64,000 nucleotides of DNA from Photobacterium rosenbergii (GCF_003026455.1 NZ_PYMB01000001.1:496001-560000), one strand, 5' to 3'; counted from the first letter of the stretch, positions 44,045-53,300 are shown. The notes: generated from the letters alone by a model not told the origin. Made by a program: numbers and translations.

Positions 44045-45385
44045 TTGCAATTTAACGATCTTGGATTAGACCAGCGCCTGATTAAAAAACTTCATCATTT
44101 GGCGTTCGATAAACCAACTGAAATTCAAAAAGCAGCAATACCTGTCGGTATCTTGGGCAAAGACATCTTAGCCTCGTCGAAGACAGGTTCTGGTAAGACA
44201 CTGGCATTCTTGTTGCCAGCTATGCAGCGTATGTATCGTAGCAAACCATTTACTCGTCGTGATCCTCGAGTTTTGGTCTTGACTCCAACCCGAGAATTGG
44301 CCAAGCAGGTATTCGCTCAGTTGCGAACGCTGAACGCAGGTACGCCATATGACGGAGCGCTCATCGTTGGCGGTGAGAACTTCAATGACCAAGTGAAAGC
44401 ACTGCGCAAAGATCCAATGTTTGTGATTGCAACACCGGGCCGTTTGGCTGACCATCTTGAGCACCGCAGTACTTATCTGGACGGTCTGGAAATGCTTATC
44501 CTTGATGAAGCTGACCGTATGCTTGATCTTGGTTTTGAAGCTCAGCTGCGCCGTATTCACGAAGCAGCTAACCACCGTCGTCGCCAGACTATGATGTTCT
44601 CTGCAACCTTGGACCACACCGATGTAGTGAGCATTGCAAGCGATATGCTTAATGCGCCAAAACGTATTTCAATTGGTCACTCGGCAGAAGAGCACACTGA
44701 TATCACTCAGCGCTTCTTCCTTTGTGATCACCTAGACCACAAACAAGCTTTGCTGGATAAGGTGCTAGAAACCGAAAACTACAACCAGGTGATTATCTTT
44801 ACGGCGACCCGTGCAGATACCGATCGTCTAACCAATGAGTTGAATGAGCGTAAGCTGAAGGCGGTTGCGTTGAGTGGTGATATGAACCAGACCCAACGTA
44901 ATGCCATCATGAGCCAGTTCGAACGTGATTGTCATAAGATCTTGGTGACAACCGATGTAGCCTCTCGTGGTCTGGATATCGAAAAAGTATCACACGTGAT
45001 CAACTTCGATATGCCTAAACACGCTGAGGAATATGTTCACCGTATCGGTCGTACAGGTCGTGCCGGTAACAAAGGTGATGCGATTTCTCTTGTTGGTCCT
45101 AAAGACTGGAAGAGCTTTAAGAACGTTGAAGCTTTCTTGCAGCAGTCTATCAGTTTCTCGACTATCGAAGGTCTAGAGGGTAAGTTCAAAGGATTGAAGC
45201 CTGCGCCGAAGAAGAAATTTACTAAGAAGAAACCGACATCTGCGAAACCGGTGGCTAAGAAGACTCAGGCTAAGCCACAGGCTAAGAAGAAAATGGACAA
45301 ACGCTTCTACGACAACATGGCAGTGGGTGATAACGTCTTTATCCCTAAAAAGAAAAAGCCTGCTAGTCCATCGGCTGAAGATTAA
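44045..45385 (+). CDS. DEAD-box ATP-dependent RNA helicase (SrmB-like)
   Basis: The 446-residue helicase has all core motifs: Q motif and FDKPTEIQKAAIP, motif I SSKTGSGKT, Ia PTRELAKQ, TPGR, motif II DEAD, motif III SAT, then the second RecA domain with TDVASRGLDIE and HRIGRTGRAG. A basic Lys/Pro/Ala-rich tail (about 380-440) would bind RNA. It fits the SrmB branch of ribosome-assembly and cold-adaptation helicases. No ATG exists near the front; TTG 44045, with GGAG seven bases before, gives MQFNDLGLDQRL and is the best start. Confidence 0.92.
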   Translation: MQFNDLGLDQRLIKKLHHLAFDKPTEIQKAAIPVGILGKDILASSKTGSGKTLAFLLPAMQRMYRSKPFTRRDPRVLVLTPTRELAKQVFAQLRTLNAGTPYDGALIVGGENFNDQVKALRKDPMFVIATPGRLADHLEHRSTYLDGLEMLILDEADRMLDLGFEAQLRRIHEAANHRRRQTMMFSATLDHTDVVSIASDMLNAPKRISIGHSAEEHTDITQRFFLCDHLDHKQALLDKVLETENYNQVIIFTATRADTDRLTNELNERKLKAVALSGDMNQTQRNAIMSQFERDCHKILVTTDVASRGLDIEKVSHVINFDMPKHAEEYVHRIGRTGRAGNKGDAISLVGPKDWKSFKNVEAFLQQSISFSTIEGLEGKFKGLKPAPKKKFTKKKPTSAKPVAKKTQAKPQAKKKMDKRFYDNMAVGDNVFIPKKKKPASPSAED

Positions 45386-45412
45386 TTCGAGATAAACATT
45401 CTTGATCGATAA

Positions 45413-45441
45413 AAATGCCAGTCTTTGACTGGCATTTTTTT
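45413..45441 (+). terminator. Rho-independent terminator of the helicase gene
   Basis: AAATGCCAGTC (45413-45423) pairs with GACTGGCATTT (45427-45437) and is followed by T residues. It also lies just beyond the stop of the leftward bkd operon and may work in both directions. Confidence 0.92.
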
Positions 45442-45463
45442 ACCTATAGAAAGTTAAACGCGG

Positions 45464-46648
45464 TTAAACAGAGGGCTGTTGAAGGTGGTTTACCAACGCT
45501 TTTACAAACCTCGCCGCTTCACCCCCCGTACATGCTCGGTGGTCAAAGGTCATAGAAAGGGGGAGGACTTTGACGGCTTTAACATTACCGTTGTCGAGAA
45601 CTAACTTTTCAATAATTCTACCTGCCCCGATAATGGCAACTTGAGGTGGAGTAACGACAGGTGTGGCATATATGCCTGCAATCGCACCAAAATTAGATAG
45701 GGTAATGGTGGCGTGTTGAAGTTGCTCACGGCCAATTTTCCGCTCGCGAATACCTGCTACGGTTTTATCCACCCATTGCCTTATACCTTTGCTGCTAAAT
45801 TCATCAGCATGACGCAGAACCGGTACATAGAGGCCATGCTTACTATCGACTGCGATACCGATATTGACAGTGTGATGTAAACAACGGGTCATGGTCTCTG
45901 CATCAAACCATGCATTAAGGGCCGGCTCTTTTTGGCAAGCATCAACAATTGCTTGGACTAACCGACAGGTAATATCTTGCTCTGGTAGCCACTGCGCGAG
46001 GCTTGCTTCTTCTGTGATGGTGACGGCGGCTATATTGTGGTGAGACTCCGCCATTGCACCGACCATAGTACGGCGAGCCCCTTTGAGAACTTCCGTACCG
46101 GGTAGCTGCTTGTCACAGGCATTATAAACATCGCTATCAAGGATGACGCCATCAGGACCGCTACCTTTAATAGCATTGAGGTCAACGCCTAGCTTTTGGG
46201 CAAGCAGCCTTGCAGAGGGCATTGCGCTAAGTGGGTGTTCTGTACTCTCTTGATGGGTATTACCTACCCAAAACTCATCAACGTTGATATCGTGGCTTTC
46301 TTGTGCCACGGTACCCACGACGGTGGCAGCATCAGATTTTTGCTGTTGTGCTTCTTTTGTCTGTGATTCTGTCGTAGCAGCGACATTTGTCTTTGCAACA
46401 GGGGCGGTGGATTCTTCAATCTCCAAAAGCAAACTACCAATGCCGATGACATCGCCGGCCTCCCCATAGCGATTAACAATGGTGCCGCTATATGGGGCAG
46501 GGACCTCAACCGTCGCTTTGGCTGTTTCGACTGTGAGCACGACCTGATCTACTTCGACATAATCCCCGATATTGATATGCCATTGCACAATTTCGGATTC
46601 AGCTAACCCTTCGCCTAAGTCGGGTAAGTTAAATGATTTCATTTCCAC
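45464..46648 (-). CDS. bkdB: Branched-chain 2-oxoacid dehydrogenase E2 (lipoyl acyltransferase)
   Basis: The 394-residue E2 has one lipoyl domain (residues 1-80, lipoyl Lys in ETAKATVEVPAP), an Ala/Thr/Gln-rich linker, the E1/E3-binding domain PSARLLAQKLGVDLNAIKGSGPDG (about 140-165, partial quote) and the acyltransferase domain ending in FDHRACTGGEAARF. The catalytic His is kept; the second Asp of the classical DHRxxDG motif is replaced by Thr. It transfers branched acyl groups to CoA, feeding the liu and mms operons. It overlaps bkdA2 by 10 bp. No E3 gene is adjacent. Confidence 0.92.
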   Translation of the reverse strand: MEMKSFNLPDLGEGLAESEIVQWHINIGDYVEVDQVVLTVETAKATVEVPAPYSGTIVNRYGEAGDVIGIGSLLLEIEESTAPVAKTNVAATTESQTKEAQQQKSDAATVVGTVAQESHDINVDEFWVGNTHQESTEHPLSAMPSARLLAQKLGVDLNAIKGSGPDGVILDSDVYNACDKQLPGTEVLKGARRTMVGAMAESHHNIAAVTITEEASLAQWLPEQDITCRLVQAIVDACQKEPALNAWFDAETMTRCLHHTVNIGIAVDSKHGLYVPVLRHADEFSSKGIRQWVDKTVAGIRERKIGREQLQHATITLSNFGAIAGIYATPVVTPPQVAIIGAGRIIEKLVLDNGNVKAVKVLPLSMTFDHRACTGGEAARFVKALVNHLQQPSV

Positions 46649-47622
46649 CCCTCCACCAGCGATTTCGCTGCATCAACAATGTCATCTTCCTGAATCATAA
46701 AATAATCTTCGTTACGGTAATAAGGCATGATGGTATCGGTACCGGTAACGCGCTTAGGTGGTGCTTTTAATAAGCACATGGCCTGTTCAGATACTCTTGT
46801 AATGATCTCTGCGCCTACACCGCAAGTCTTGCAGGCTTCATGAACCACCAGAAGCCGTCCTGTTTTTTCTAGAGATTTAATAATTGTTGCCATATCAATC
46901 GGCTTGATAGTTGCCAAATCAATGACTTCAGCTTCGATACCCATATCAGACAGTGTTTGAGCGGCTTGTAGTGACTCAACGACACTCGCCCCCCAAGTGA
47001 CCAAAGTGAGATCTCGGCCTTTTCGTAATGTGAAGCAAGTATTGAGCGGCAAGGCCTCGCCATTATCAACAACGTTGGATTTCACCGTACGATAAATTCG
47101 CTTGGGCTCAAAAAACATGATGGGGTCATTGCTTCTTATCGCAGCCAATAACAAACCATAAGCACGTTGCGGCGAAGAAGGGATTACCACAGTAAGACCT
47201 GGTACATGGGCAAAAAGTGCTTCAACACTTTCTGAGTGGTGTTCCGGTGCGTGGATACCACCGCCAAATGGTGCGCGGAAAACGGCTGGGCAAGTCAAGC
47301 GACCACGGGTACGGTTCCTGATCCTTGCAGCATGGCAGACAAGGTGCTCCATAGCCGGGAAAACAAAGCCTTGGAATTGAAACTCTGCAACAGGGCGTAA
47401 TCCCTGAGTTGCCATACCAACGGTGACACCCCCAATCAGGGCTTCAGCGAGTGGTGAGTCAATCACACGCTTACAGCCATATTTCTCCTTCAAACCAACG
47501 GTTGCCCTAAATACACCGCCGTTGTCGCCAACATCTTCACCCAAGACAACAACACGATCGTCGTGAGCCATTTCATAGTGCAGTGCCATATTTACGGCAT
47601 CGAGGAGGGTGATTTCAGCCAT
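46639..47622 (-). CDS. bkdA2: Branched-chain 2-oxoacid dehydrogenase E1 beta
   Basis: The 327-residue subunit is a transketolase-type pyrimidine-domain protein with VVVLGEDVGDNGGVFRAT, RVIDSPLAEALIGGVTVGMA, EFQFQGFVFPAMEHLVCHAARI and GAEIITRVSEQA. It builds the alpha2beta2 decarboxylase with BkdA1. Start 47622 (MAEITLLDAVN) is chosen for AAGGGGG before it; codons further upstream overlap bkdA1. Overlaps on both sides (8 bp with bkdA1, 10 bp with bkdB) show tight coupling. Confidence 0.93.
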   Translation of the reverse strand: MAEITLLDAVNMALHYEMAHDDRVVVLGEDVGDNGGVFRATVGLKEKYGCKRVIDSPLAEALIGGVTVGMATQGLRPVAEFQFQGFVFPAMEHLVCHAARIRNRTRGRLTCPAVFRAPFGGGIHAPEHHSESVEALFAHVPGLTVVIPSSPQRAYGLLLAAIRSNDPIMFFEPKRIYRTVKSNVVDNGEALPLNTCFTLRKGRDLTLVTWGASVVESLQAAQTLSDMGIEAEVIDLATIKPIDMATIIKSLEKTGRLLVVHEACKTCGVGAEIITRVSEQAMCLLKAPPKRVTGTDTIMPYYRNEDYFMIQEDDIVDAAKSLVEGWK

Positions 47623-48703
47623 GGTTACCCCCTTGCATGCGCATTGCCTTGTTGATGATGGCATCGCGTTGGCTCAGTAAATCTTCACTGAGTTCTTCAT
47701 ATAAGAAATCAAAAGCAGACTCAGGGGCCTGCGGTGTCATGTCGAGGTACTTCTCAACAACTTTTTCTATAACATCTTTGCAATGGGCCAACCAGTTGAG
47801 ATCATCTTGTTCAGACCAAGCCCCTTGTTCGATAAGGAATGTTTTCAAACGTATTATGGGTTCGTATTCCCATGCTTGTTTGAGTTCATCTTCACTGCGG
47901 TAACGCGTAGCATCGTCTGCCGTTGTATGATCGCTAAGACGATAGCTAACGGCTTCTATCAAGGTTGCGCCTTTGCCTTTTCTGGCGTGATCCAATGATT
48001 TTGCCACGATATCGAACATGGCGACGATATCGTTGCCATCGACCGTAATACCCTCGATTCCGGCACCTTTAGCTTTGTCGGAAAGTAACTCTGCGCCGCA
48101 TTGGATTGATCGGGGGACAGAGATTGCCCATTGGTTGTTATTAATGACGAATACCAATGGAATGTTCCATGCCCCAGCACAGTTCAGTGACTCGAGGAAG
48201 TCCCCCTTGGATGTCGCACCATCACCACATGTAACCAGAGCGACTTGGTGGTTACCTTGAATTTTTAAGGCAGCAGCCACACCTACCGCATGAGTACATT
48301 GTGTCGCAATAGGAACGCAGAATGGCAGGTCTCGACAGTGGGCATCGTCAGGAGAAAAATCACTACCGCGTTCATCACCGCCCCAGTATTGGAGGTTTTT
48401 TTCCATTCCAATACCGCGTGCCCACAAGGCCGGTAGATCTCGGTAGTAAGGGATAAAGACATCAGATTTTTTTAGCGCACGTCCTACAGCAATGCCAATT
48501 GCTTCGGACCCGAGGTGAGAAGGGTATGTCCCCAGTTTGCCCGTACGTTGTAGAGCAACAGCTTTATTATCATAAGTGCGAGTTAATACCATGTCACAAT
48601 AGAAGCCTTTCAGGGTTGTAAGATCAGCCCATTCAGGGAGCGGATTAACCAACTTACCGCGATGATCGATGAAACGATGCATCGGCATAGCCAGAACATT
48701 CAT
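47615..48703 (-). CDS. bkdA1: Branched-chain 2-oxoacid dehydrogenase E1 alpha
   Basis: The 362-residue thiamine-diphosphate enzyme has the TPP motif VTCGDGATSKGDFLESLNCAGAWNIPLVFVINNNQWAIS (partial quote; GDGATS...NN) and the phosphorylation-loop-like YRLSDHTTADDATRYR. It decarboxylates the 2-oxo acids of Val, Leu and Ile. Start 48703 has AAGGAG upstream and gives MNVLAMPMHRF. It is first in the leftward bkdA1-A2-B operon. I see no TACGTAAACG-type site in the 357-bp upstream gap. Confidence 0.93.
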   Translation of the reverse strand: MNVLAMPMHRFIDHRGKLVNPLPEWADLTTLKGFYCDMVLTRTYDNKAVALQRTGKLGTYPSHLGSEAIGIAVGRALKKSDVFIPYYRDLPALWARGIGMEKNLQYWGGDERGSDFSPDDAHCRDLPFCVPIATQCTHAVGVAAALKIQGNHQVALVTCGDGATSKGDFLESLNCAGAWNIPLVFVINNNQWAISVPRSIQCGAELLSDKAKGAGIEGITVDGNDIVAMFDIVAKSLDHARKGKGATLIEAVSYRLSDHTTADDATRYRSEDELKQAWEYEPIIRLKTFLIEQGAWSEQDDLNWLAHCKDVIEKVVEKYLDMTPQAPESAFDFLYEELSEDLLSQRDAIINKAMRMQGGNHG

Positions 48704-49060
48704 CGTTAGCTCCTTCTGGTGCTGCCTCAAATGAGGCGGACAGCAAATATAAGAACGTGCCTTTTGAACAGTGAATAATTTCATTAGTGTGGTGGGCGAC
48801 GTTCAATAGTACTAAGTGTAATCAAATTGTTAACATTCGCTGAGGGTCGTTTTTGTTGGGGGAGTAAACTTATCGGTACACTTGATTGATTTGTCAGTAA
48901 GGAGATTTCGAGACTGGTGTTTTAGTGTTAAGACCTTGATGAGTTAACCGCGCAAGACTCAGGCCATCGCACATACTTAAGACTGTTATAAAGAGTACAT
49001 CTCAAAACACAGTATTGTGATGTATTGAATTGTTGAGCTGTTTCTTGCGGGGATTACAGT
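48704..49060. other. Divergent promoter region between bkdA1 and a lipoprotein gene
   Basis: The 357-bp gap should hold promoters for both divergent genes. I find no gene, terminator or clear palindromic operator in it; the LiuR-type core TTACGTAAA is not present. Upstream of 49061 the ribosome site is GCGGGG-like and weak. Confidence 0.4.
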
Positions 49061-49513
49061 ATGAAATGGTATAGCAGTTTGGCTGCGGTGATAGTGATGT
49101 CTGCATGTTCATCACAGGCAAATGTGAGTGAAATAGCTCAGCAGAAAACTCAGTACATTCAAGATGAGTGCTATGAGAACGAAGAAAGTGCACTCAATGA
49201 CGCATTCAAAACCTTCATGACTGATAGGCAAGAAGAACTAGGTGGCTTGCGTGCAACATTGAGTGATGAAAACTATGAGCAGCTTGATTTTGCCTTAAAG
49301 CACTTTGTGACGTATTGGGACCAACTCCAAACTGAGCGCAATCTTGCCTGTGAGCAGCATGCCACTTGTGAATTTATCCAAATTAAGACGCCATCATTGC
49401 AGACAAATAGCGAATTTTGTGATGGAACCGGCTTTGAATATAGTGTAAGCAGGGCAAAGATAATCAACTTTTTTAGTGATATAGAGCGGTTGGAGCTCCA
49501 ACAAAACCCTTGA
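49061..49513 (+). CDS. Small lipoprotein of unknown function
   Basis: The 150-residue product has a lipoprotein signal with lipobox MSAC (Cys about 16). The mature protein is acidic and helical, with four Cys (DECYENEE, LACEQHATCEF, SEFCDGTGF) that probably form two disulfides in the periplasm. The arrangement resembles LprI/DUF1311-type small secreted proteins only loosely, and I would not assign it. Isolated gene. Confidence 0.62.
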   Translation: MKWYSSLAAVIVMSACSSQANVSEIAQQKTQYIQDECYENEESALNDAFKTFMTDRQEELGGLRATLSDENYEQLDFALKHFVTYWDQLQTERNLACEQHATCEFIQIKTPSLQTNSEFCDGTGFEYSVSRAKIINFFSDIERLELQQNP

Positions 49514-49649
49514 GTTTCATTAGTGGTCACTGCCTTTGCGTCTGCATTAAAGCGCCTAATGATAGTGACACAACTCACACTTTGATTTTGAGTGCCACCG
49601 CAAATAATCTCTGCTAATATCCGCCATTTCTACCCTAGAGCAAAATGAA

Positions 49650-50084
49650 ATGGCTTCCTTTTCTATCCAGTGCCCCCACTGTAAAAAATCCACATCGATG
49701 GTTACTCAATCGCTATCTAATACCGTTAAATGTGAGCACTGTTCTAAGCCTGTTTTAGACGGGCAACCGGTAGAAGCGGACGCTAAGTCTTTAGACAAAA
49801 TCATTATTTCGCCTGTACCCGTCATTGCGGTGTTTTGGGGAGATAACTGTACGCCATGTAAAGCGTTCAAACCTATCGTGACAAAAATAGCGAAAGAGAA
49901 GCAAGGTAAGCTTCGGGTCGTTTTTGTAAATATAAATAAAAACAAAGCGTTACCTATAAAATATCGATTGCGTGGTGTCCCTACGACTATCTCTTTTAAA
50001 AAGGGGCGCCAGCAGGCGGTCCTGAACACGGCTTTACGTAAAAATGAGCTAATGAAGTGGTTAACAGATTCACTATCAATTTGA
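49650..50084 (+). CDS. trxC: Thioredoxin 2 (TrxC-type), active site CTPC
   Basis: The 144-residue cytoplasmic protein has the N-terminal zinc motif of thioredoxin 2 (CPHC at 8-11 and CEHC at 28-31) and a thioredoxin fold with active site WGDNCTPCK and cis-Pro in GVPTT. TrxC normally reads W-C-G-P-C; here the dipeptide between the cysteines is Thr-Pro and the residues before are GDN, which should raise or lower the redox potential relative to standard TrxC. Length agrees with E. coli TrxC (139). Isolated gene. Confidence 0.85.
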   Translation: MASFSIQCPHCKKSTSMVTQSLSNTVKCEHCSKPVLDGQPVEADAKSLDKIIISPVPVIAVFWGDNCTPCKAFKPIVTKIAKEKQGKLRVVFVNINKNKALPIKYRLRGVPTTISFKKGRQQAVLNTALRKNELMKWLTDSLSI

Positions 50085-50237
50085 TCACAAAAGCGTAACT
50101 GTGCTAAAGGTATAGTGTAGGAAGCGGTTCATCCAGCTATCTATGTAAATGAAACAAGGCAAATGAAACAAGTGGTTTTTCATCTGAATACCGCTTAAAT
50201 AATTCAACTTATCAGGTAAATGAAAAAGGAGGAAATT

Positions 50238-51152
50238 ATGGCTACTAGCCGTAAAATTAGTAAGGAGCGTTTAGCGCTGAAATTATCCCTAGCAGGCACT
50301 GTTGTTCTGTCCTCGCTAGGTATTGGCTATGGGTTATATGTCGGATCCAACGCCATTTTGCTAGACGGCATGTTCTCCTTACTCAGTATGGGAATGACAG
50401 GGTTAAGTTTGTACACAGCTTACCTTGTATCCAAACCAGACGATCAATACTTCCAGTTCGGATATGCGCACATTGAACCGTTAATCAACGTCGTCAATGG
50501 CTTGCTCATCTTACTCACATGTGTGTTTGCCTTTTTTAGTGGTGTGCAAACCATTGTCAACGGCGGCCATGAGGTTGTGCTGGAGCATGCAATCTTATAT
50601 GCAGTGCTCTCGACAATCTGTTGTTTCTCCATCTATTTTACTGAAACTTATATTGCTAAAGCAGAGCAATCTGAGTTGGTAAAGGTAGATTCACAAGAGT
50701 GGCTTATCGATGGCATTTTAAGTGCGTCAATTCTTGTCGGTTTCATTGCGGTGATGATTTTGGATCATTACGGGTATTCCCAGTGGAACCGTTATGTCGA
50801 CCCAATATTGGTCTCTGCCTTATCCCTCGCAGCGATTGTTCTACCTATCAAGGTATTACGACGTAACCTCAGAGAGGTATTGCTGGTGGCTCCTCAGGAT
50901 GATGTGCAGGAGAATGTTGATCGTGTCATTGCCAAGCTGTCCAAACAATATCATTTTGACGACTATACCCATCATTTTGCCAAGACGGGGCGGCAGTACG
51001 ATCTTGAAGTCAATATCCTCGTAAAGGACGACACTTACTGGACGACGAAACGTCAGGATCAGATCCGGCTTATTCTTTGGGAGGCTTTGTCCGATGAGCT
51101 AGGGGATACTTGGTTATCCGTCAGCTTTACTGGGCAGGCGAGGTGGCTCTAA
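50238..51152 (+). CDS. Cation diffusion facilitator family transporter
   Basis: The 304-residue protein has about six transmembrane segments and CDF features: SNAILLDGMFSLLSMG in TM2, QFGYAHIEPLINVVNG in TM3, VDSQEWLIDGILSASILVGF in TM5, then a cytoplasmic C-terminal domain (YTHHFAKTGRQYDLEVNILV). The TM2 site reads LLDGMFS with one Asp and no His, and TM5 has WLIDGIL, so metal choice may differ from zinc-type HxxxD/DxxxD members; iron or manganese is possible. ATG 50238 follows a perfect AGGAGG. Ends in a good terminator. Confidence 0.85.
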   Translation: MATSRKISKERLALKLSLAGTVVLSSLGIGYGLYVGSNAILLDGMFSLLSMGMTGLSLYTAYLVSKPDDQYFQFGYAHIEPLINVVNGLLILLTCVFAFFSGVQTIVNGGHEVVLEHAILYAVLSTICCFSIYFTETYIAKAEQSELVKVDSQEWLIDGILSASILVGFIAVMILDHYGYSQWNRYVDPILVSALSLAAIVLPIKVLRRNLREVLLVAPQDDVQENVDRVIAKLSKQYHFDDYTHHFAKTGRQYDLEVNILVKDDTYWTTKRQDQIRLILWEALSDELGDTWLSVSFTGQARWL

Positions 51153-51179
51153 TAGCCAGATTCAGAATATCTATCTAGA

Positions 51180-51205
51180 AAAGGGCATTAATTGCCCTTT
51201 TTTTT
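51180..51205 (+). terminator. Rho-independent terminator of the CDF transporter gene
   Basis: AAAGGGCA (51180-51187) pairs with TGCCCTTT (51193-51200) around a TTAAT loop, followed by an uninterrupted T tract to 51205, 27 bp after the stop codon. Confidence 0.93.
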
Positions 51206-51622
51206 CTCCATAAATTAATATTTCCAATTATCCTCATACTTATAACTATATCTAATCTGAAGGTAGAAAATTTATAGCCAAAAATACTCTGGTTATTTGG
51301 GGCTTTTCAACGCAAAATATTCATTAATTAATCAATAAAGTGAAGCCTGGCAAGTGTAGTGTACATTGATTGAACAAATTACTTGCTTAAGTTTCTGTTA
51401 TTAAAGGATTAGTCGGGCTGGTATTGTGAAGTTATTTCTTGGTTTACATGCAACTAGCACGAATAATATGCAAACTTTTTAGTGCATTTTTTGCTCTGTT
51501 GGGGTATCTTGTCCCCAGTCTAAAAATTGCTTCTAGATTTAGTGGTAATCTTTAGACTTACAGGCCGCATTTAGATGCTAAACGTATTCATACATTTTGA
51601 TAAATCATAGGTTTATGTGATT
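51206..51622. other. AT-rich intergenic stretch
   Basis: This 417-bp stretch between the CDF terminator and a possible small membrane protein is strongly AT-rich and shows no gene, repeat or RNA element that I can support. A promoter for the small frame at 51623 could lie in its last 100 bp. Confidence 0.4.
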
Positions 51623-51730
51623 ATGGAAACATTACTGGTTATTGCTTTCATCATTGGTGGTTTCTACATTATTTGCAGAGAAAAGAAGAAATGTACCAAG
51701 GAAGTTGATTACTCTCGAGACTCTTTGTAA
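51623..51730 (+). CDS. Possible small membrane protein, 35 residues
   Basis: A frame of 35 codons starts METLLVIAFIIGGFYIICRE and continues with a Lys/Asp-rich cytoplasmic tail (KKKCTKEVDYSRDSL). One hydrophobic helix followed by positive charges is the classic layout of a small inner-membrane protein with N-out or N-in anchoring. The upstream AGG is 11 bases away, so initiation may be weak. No family recognised. A hairpin at 51784-51803 could be its terminator. Confidence 0.4.
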   Translation: METLLVIAFIIGGFYIICREKKKCTKEVDYSRDSL

Positions 51731-51783
51731 TTCCTATTTTTTATAGAGTAATCTGCTGGTTTTCAGATGTTACCAGTATGGCT

Positions 51784-51803
51784 CGCTATTTTTTGAAATA
51801 GCG
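51784..51803 (+). terminator. Short perfect hairpin
   Basis: CGCTATTT (51784-51791) pairs with AAATAGCG (51796-51803) around TTTG. It lies 54 bp after the small frame; no U-run follows, so it could be a weak terminator or an RNA stability element. Confidence 0.4.
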
Positions 51804-51808
51804 TAGAA

Positions 51809-51875
51809 ATACAAAATCGCCCATATATTATTCTGCACCTTAGAGAGGTTTGAATATATAGGGCGATTTTTGTAT
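51809..51875 (-). terminator. Long hairpin between nagZ and the upstream region
   Basis: ATACAAAATCGCCC-ATATATT (from 51809) pairs with AATATATA-GGGCGATTTTTGTAT (to 51875) with one or two bulges, an arm of more than 20 bp. It lies 16 bp after the nagZ stop on the minus strand and has T-runs on both strands, suiting a bidirectional terminator. Confidence 0.75.
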
Positions 51876-51890
51876 CTAATAAACAAGCGG

Positions 51891-52895
51891 TTAAGCTTGC
51901 TTATCTAACCATTCATTACGCAAGCGAGTGATACGCTTCTCTGTTTCTTGCCATTTTGATGTCTTAATCAAGTCCCGGTACTCACCTGTTGGTTTTTTAC
52001 AGAGTGATTCAAGTAAAGGAACTTGTGTTTGAGGTAAGCCATCCAACGCTTCAACGGCACCTTCACGGTTGTTACAGAGCATGACCATATCGCACCCAGC
52101 CTGCTGGGCTGCTAGAGCCCTTTCGCTATAGCTGCCGAGAACATCCGCACCTTTCATATTCAAGTCATCGGAAAAGACGACACCTTTGAATCCCATATCT
52201 TCACGAAGCACTTGTTTAAGCCAGTAATTCGAACCACTTGCCGGGGAACCATCATAATGATCAAAAATAACATGCGCTGGCATCATGGCATCAAGAAGTT
52301 TAGCGTCGATCAGTGACTGGAATACCGTCATATCATGTTGTTTGATGTTATCGCGTGAATCGACAGGCGTTTCATGATGGGAGTCTGCGATAACACCGCC
52401 ATGGCCAGGGAAGTGTTTACCCGTAGCAGCCATACCGGCCAGTTTCATGCCTTTGATAAACTCAGAAGCGTATTGGATAACCTGCTGAGGATCATCTGAA
52501 AATGCTCTATCTCCAATCGCTTTGCAGTCAAAGCCAAGGTCTAATACTGGAGCGAGGCTGAGGTCGATATCCATAGCTAATAGTTCCGCCGCCATTAGCC
52601 AGCCACCATCATAAGCTAAAGATTTACCTTCATTACTTTGAGCAAAGGCTTTAGCTGGTGGAAGTAATGTAAACTCTTCACGGAAGCGTTGAACACGGCC
52701 ACCTTCTTGATCGACAGCAATAAGGAGAGGGCGCTTTGCTGTATTTCGGATATCTTTTGTCAATGCGCGAAGTTGTTCACGATCATGATAGTTACGAGCG
52801 AAAAAAATAATACCACCGACGGTAGGGTGTTGGATGATCTCGCGATCTTCTGCATCTAGCTCATAGCCAGCTACATCAAGCATCAGAGGGCCCAT
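51891..52895 (-). CDS. nagZ: Beta-N-acetylhexosaminidase of cell-wall recycling
   Basis: The 334-residue glycoside hydrolase family 3 enzyme removes GlcNAc from anhydro-muropeptides in the cytoplasm. It has [31 protein letters not shown], the signature [20 protein letters not shown] (about 163-182) and the nucleophile Asp region [12 protein letters not shown]. It lacks a signal peptide, as expected. Length matches E. coli NagZ (341). Isolated gene; the usual neighbours are not here. Confidence 0.95.
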   Translation of the reverse strand: MGPLMLDVAGYELDAEDREIIQHPTVGGIIFFARNYHDREQLRALTKDIRNTAKRPLLIAVDQEGGRVQRFREEFTLLPPAKAFAQSNEGKSLAYDGGWLMAAELLAMDIDLSLAPVLDLGFDCKAIGDRAFSDDPQQVIQYASEFIKGMKLAGMAATGKHFPGHGGVIADSHHETPVDSRDNIKQHDMTVFQSLIDAKLLDAMMPAHVIFDHYDGSPASGSNYWLKQVLREDMGFKGVVFSDDLNMKGADVLGSYSERALAAQQAGCDMVMLCNNREGAVEALDGLPQTQVPLLESLCKKPTGEYRDLIKTSKWQETEKRITRLRNEWLDKQA

Positions 52896-53260
52896 GAATT
52901 CTCCTTACGGAATTTATCTAATAATTACAACCAGATAATTATGCCCTATATTCAGGGATTACCATACTAAACACGCTTAATTATAGAGAGATTTAGCTCA
53001 CTATTAGCAAAGCTGGCCCTATTAGCTGAAATCAAACCTTCTTTTTCCCACAAAAAAGTGTGACCTGAAGTGTTTATTTTGTTTCTCATAGGAAACATTG
53101 AGTTTTGTAATGGATTTCATCGGAAGCTGAGGTTTTATTGTGATTTAAATAAACTATTGAATTTTAATTAAAATTAGTGGTGGGAAGTATTTGCTTTTAA
53201 TGCAATTTGTTTTTGTTGCATTAAAAGTGTGATCGATGCCACTTTAATGCTTTCATTTGT
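52896..53260. other. AT-rich intergenic region with one hairpin
   Basis: The 365-bp gap between nagZ and the leader of the DUF1097 gene is AT-rich and has no gene. A hairpin is formed by GCATTAAAAGTG (53218-53229) with CACTTTAATGC (53240-53250), followed by TTTCATTTGTT; it could be an attenuator-like structure or part of an operator. No further element seen. Confidence 0.45.
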
Positions 53261-53295
53261 TCCTTAAACTGTTTCCTTAACAGTCCAATTAAGGA
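53261..53295 (+). promoter_or_regulatory. Leader hairpin overlapping the DUF1097 ribosome binding site
   Basis: TCCTTAA occurs at 53261-53267 and again at 53274-53280, and TTAAGGA lies at 53289-53295, right over the AAGGA ribosome site of the gene at 53301. Either copy can pair with it; with the first copy the flanks ACTGT (268-272) and ACAGT (280-284) add five more pairs. Both structures would hide the ribosome binding site, so translational control is conceivable. Confidence 0.45.
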
Positions 53296-53300
53296 AATGA

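Noticed and set aside
45464..45520. Broken E2 because of HRACTGG in place of HRxxDG
   Set aside because: The catalytic His is kept and the rest of the domain is complete; I believe that similar variants occur in related gammaproteobacterial E2 proteins, so decay is not implied.
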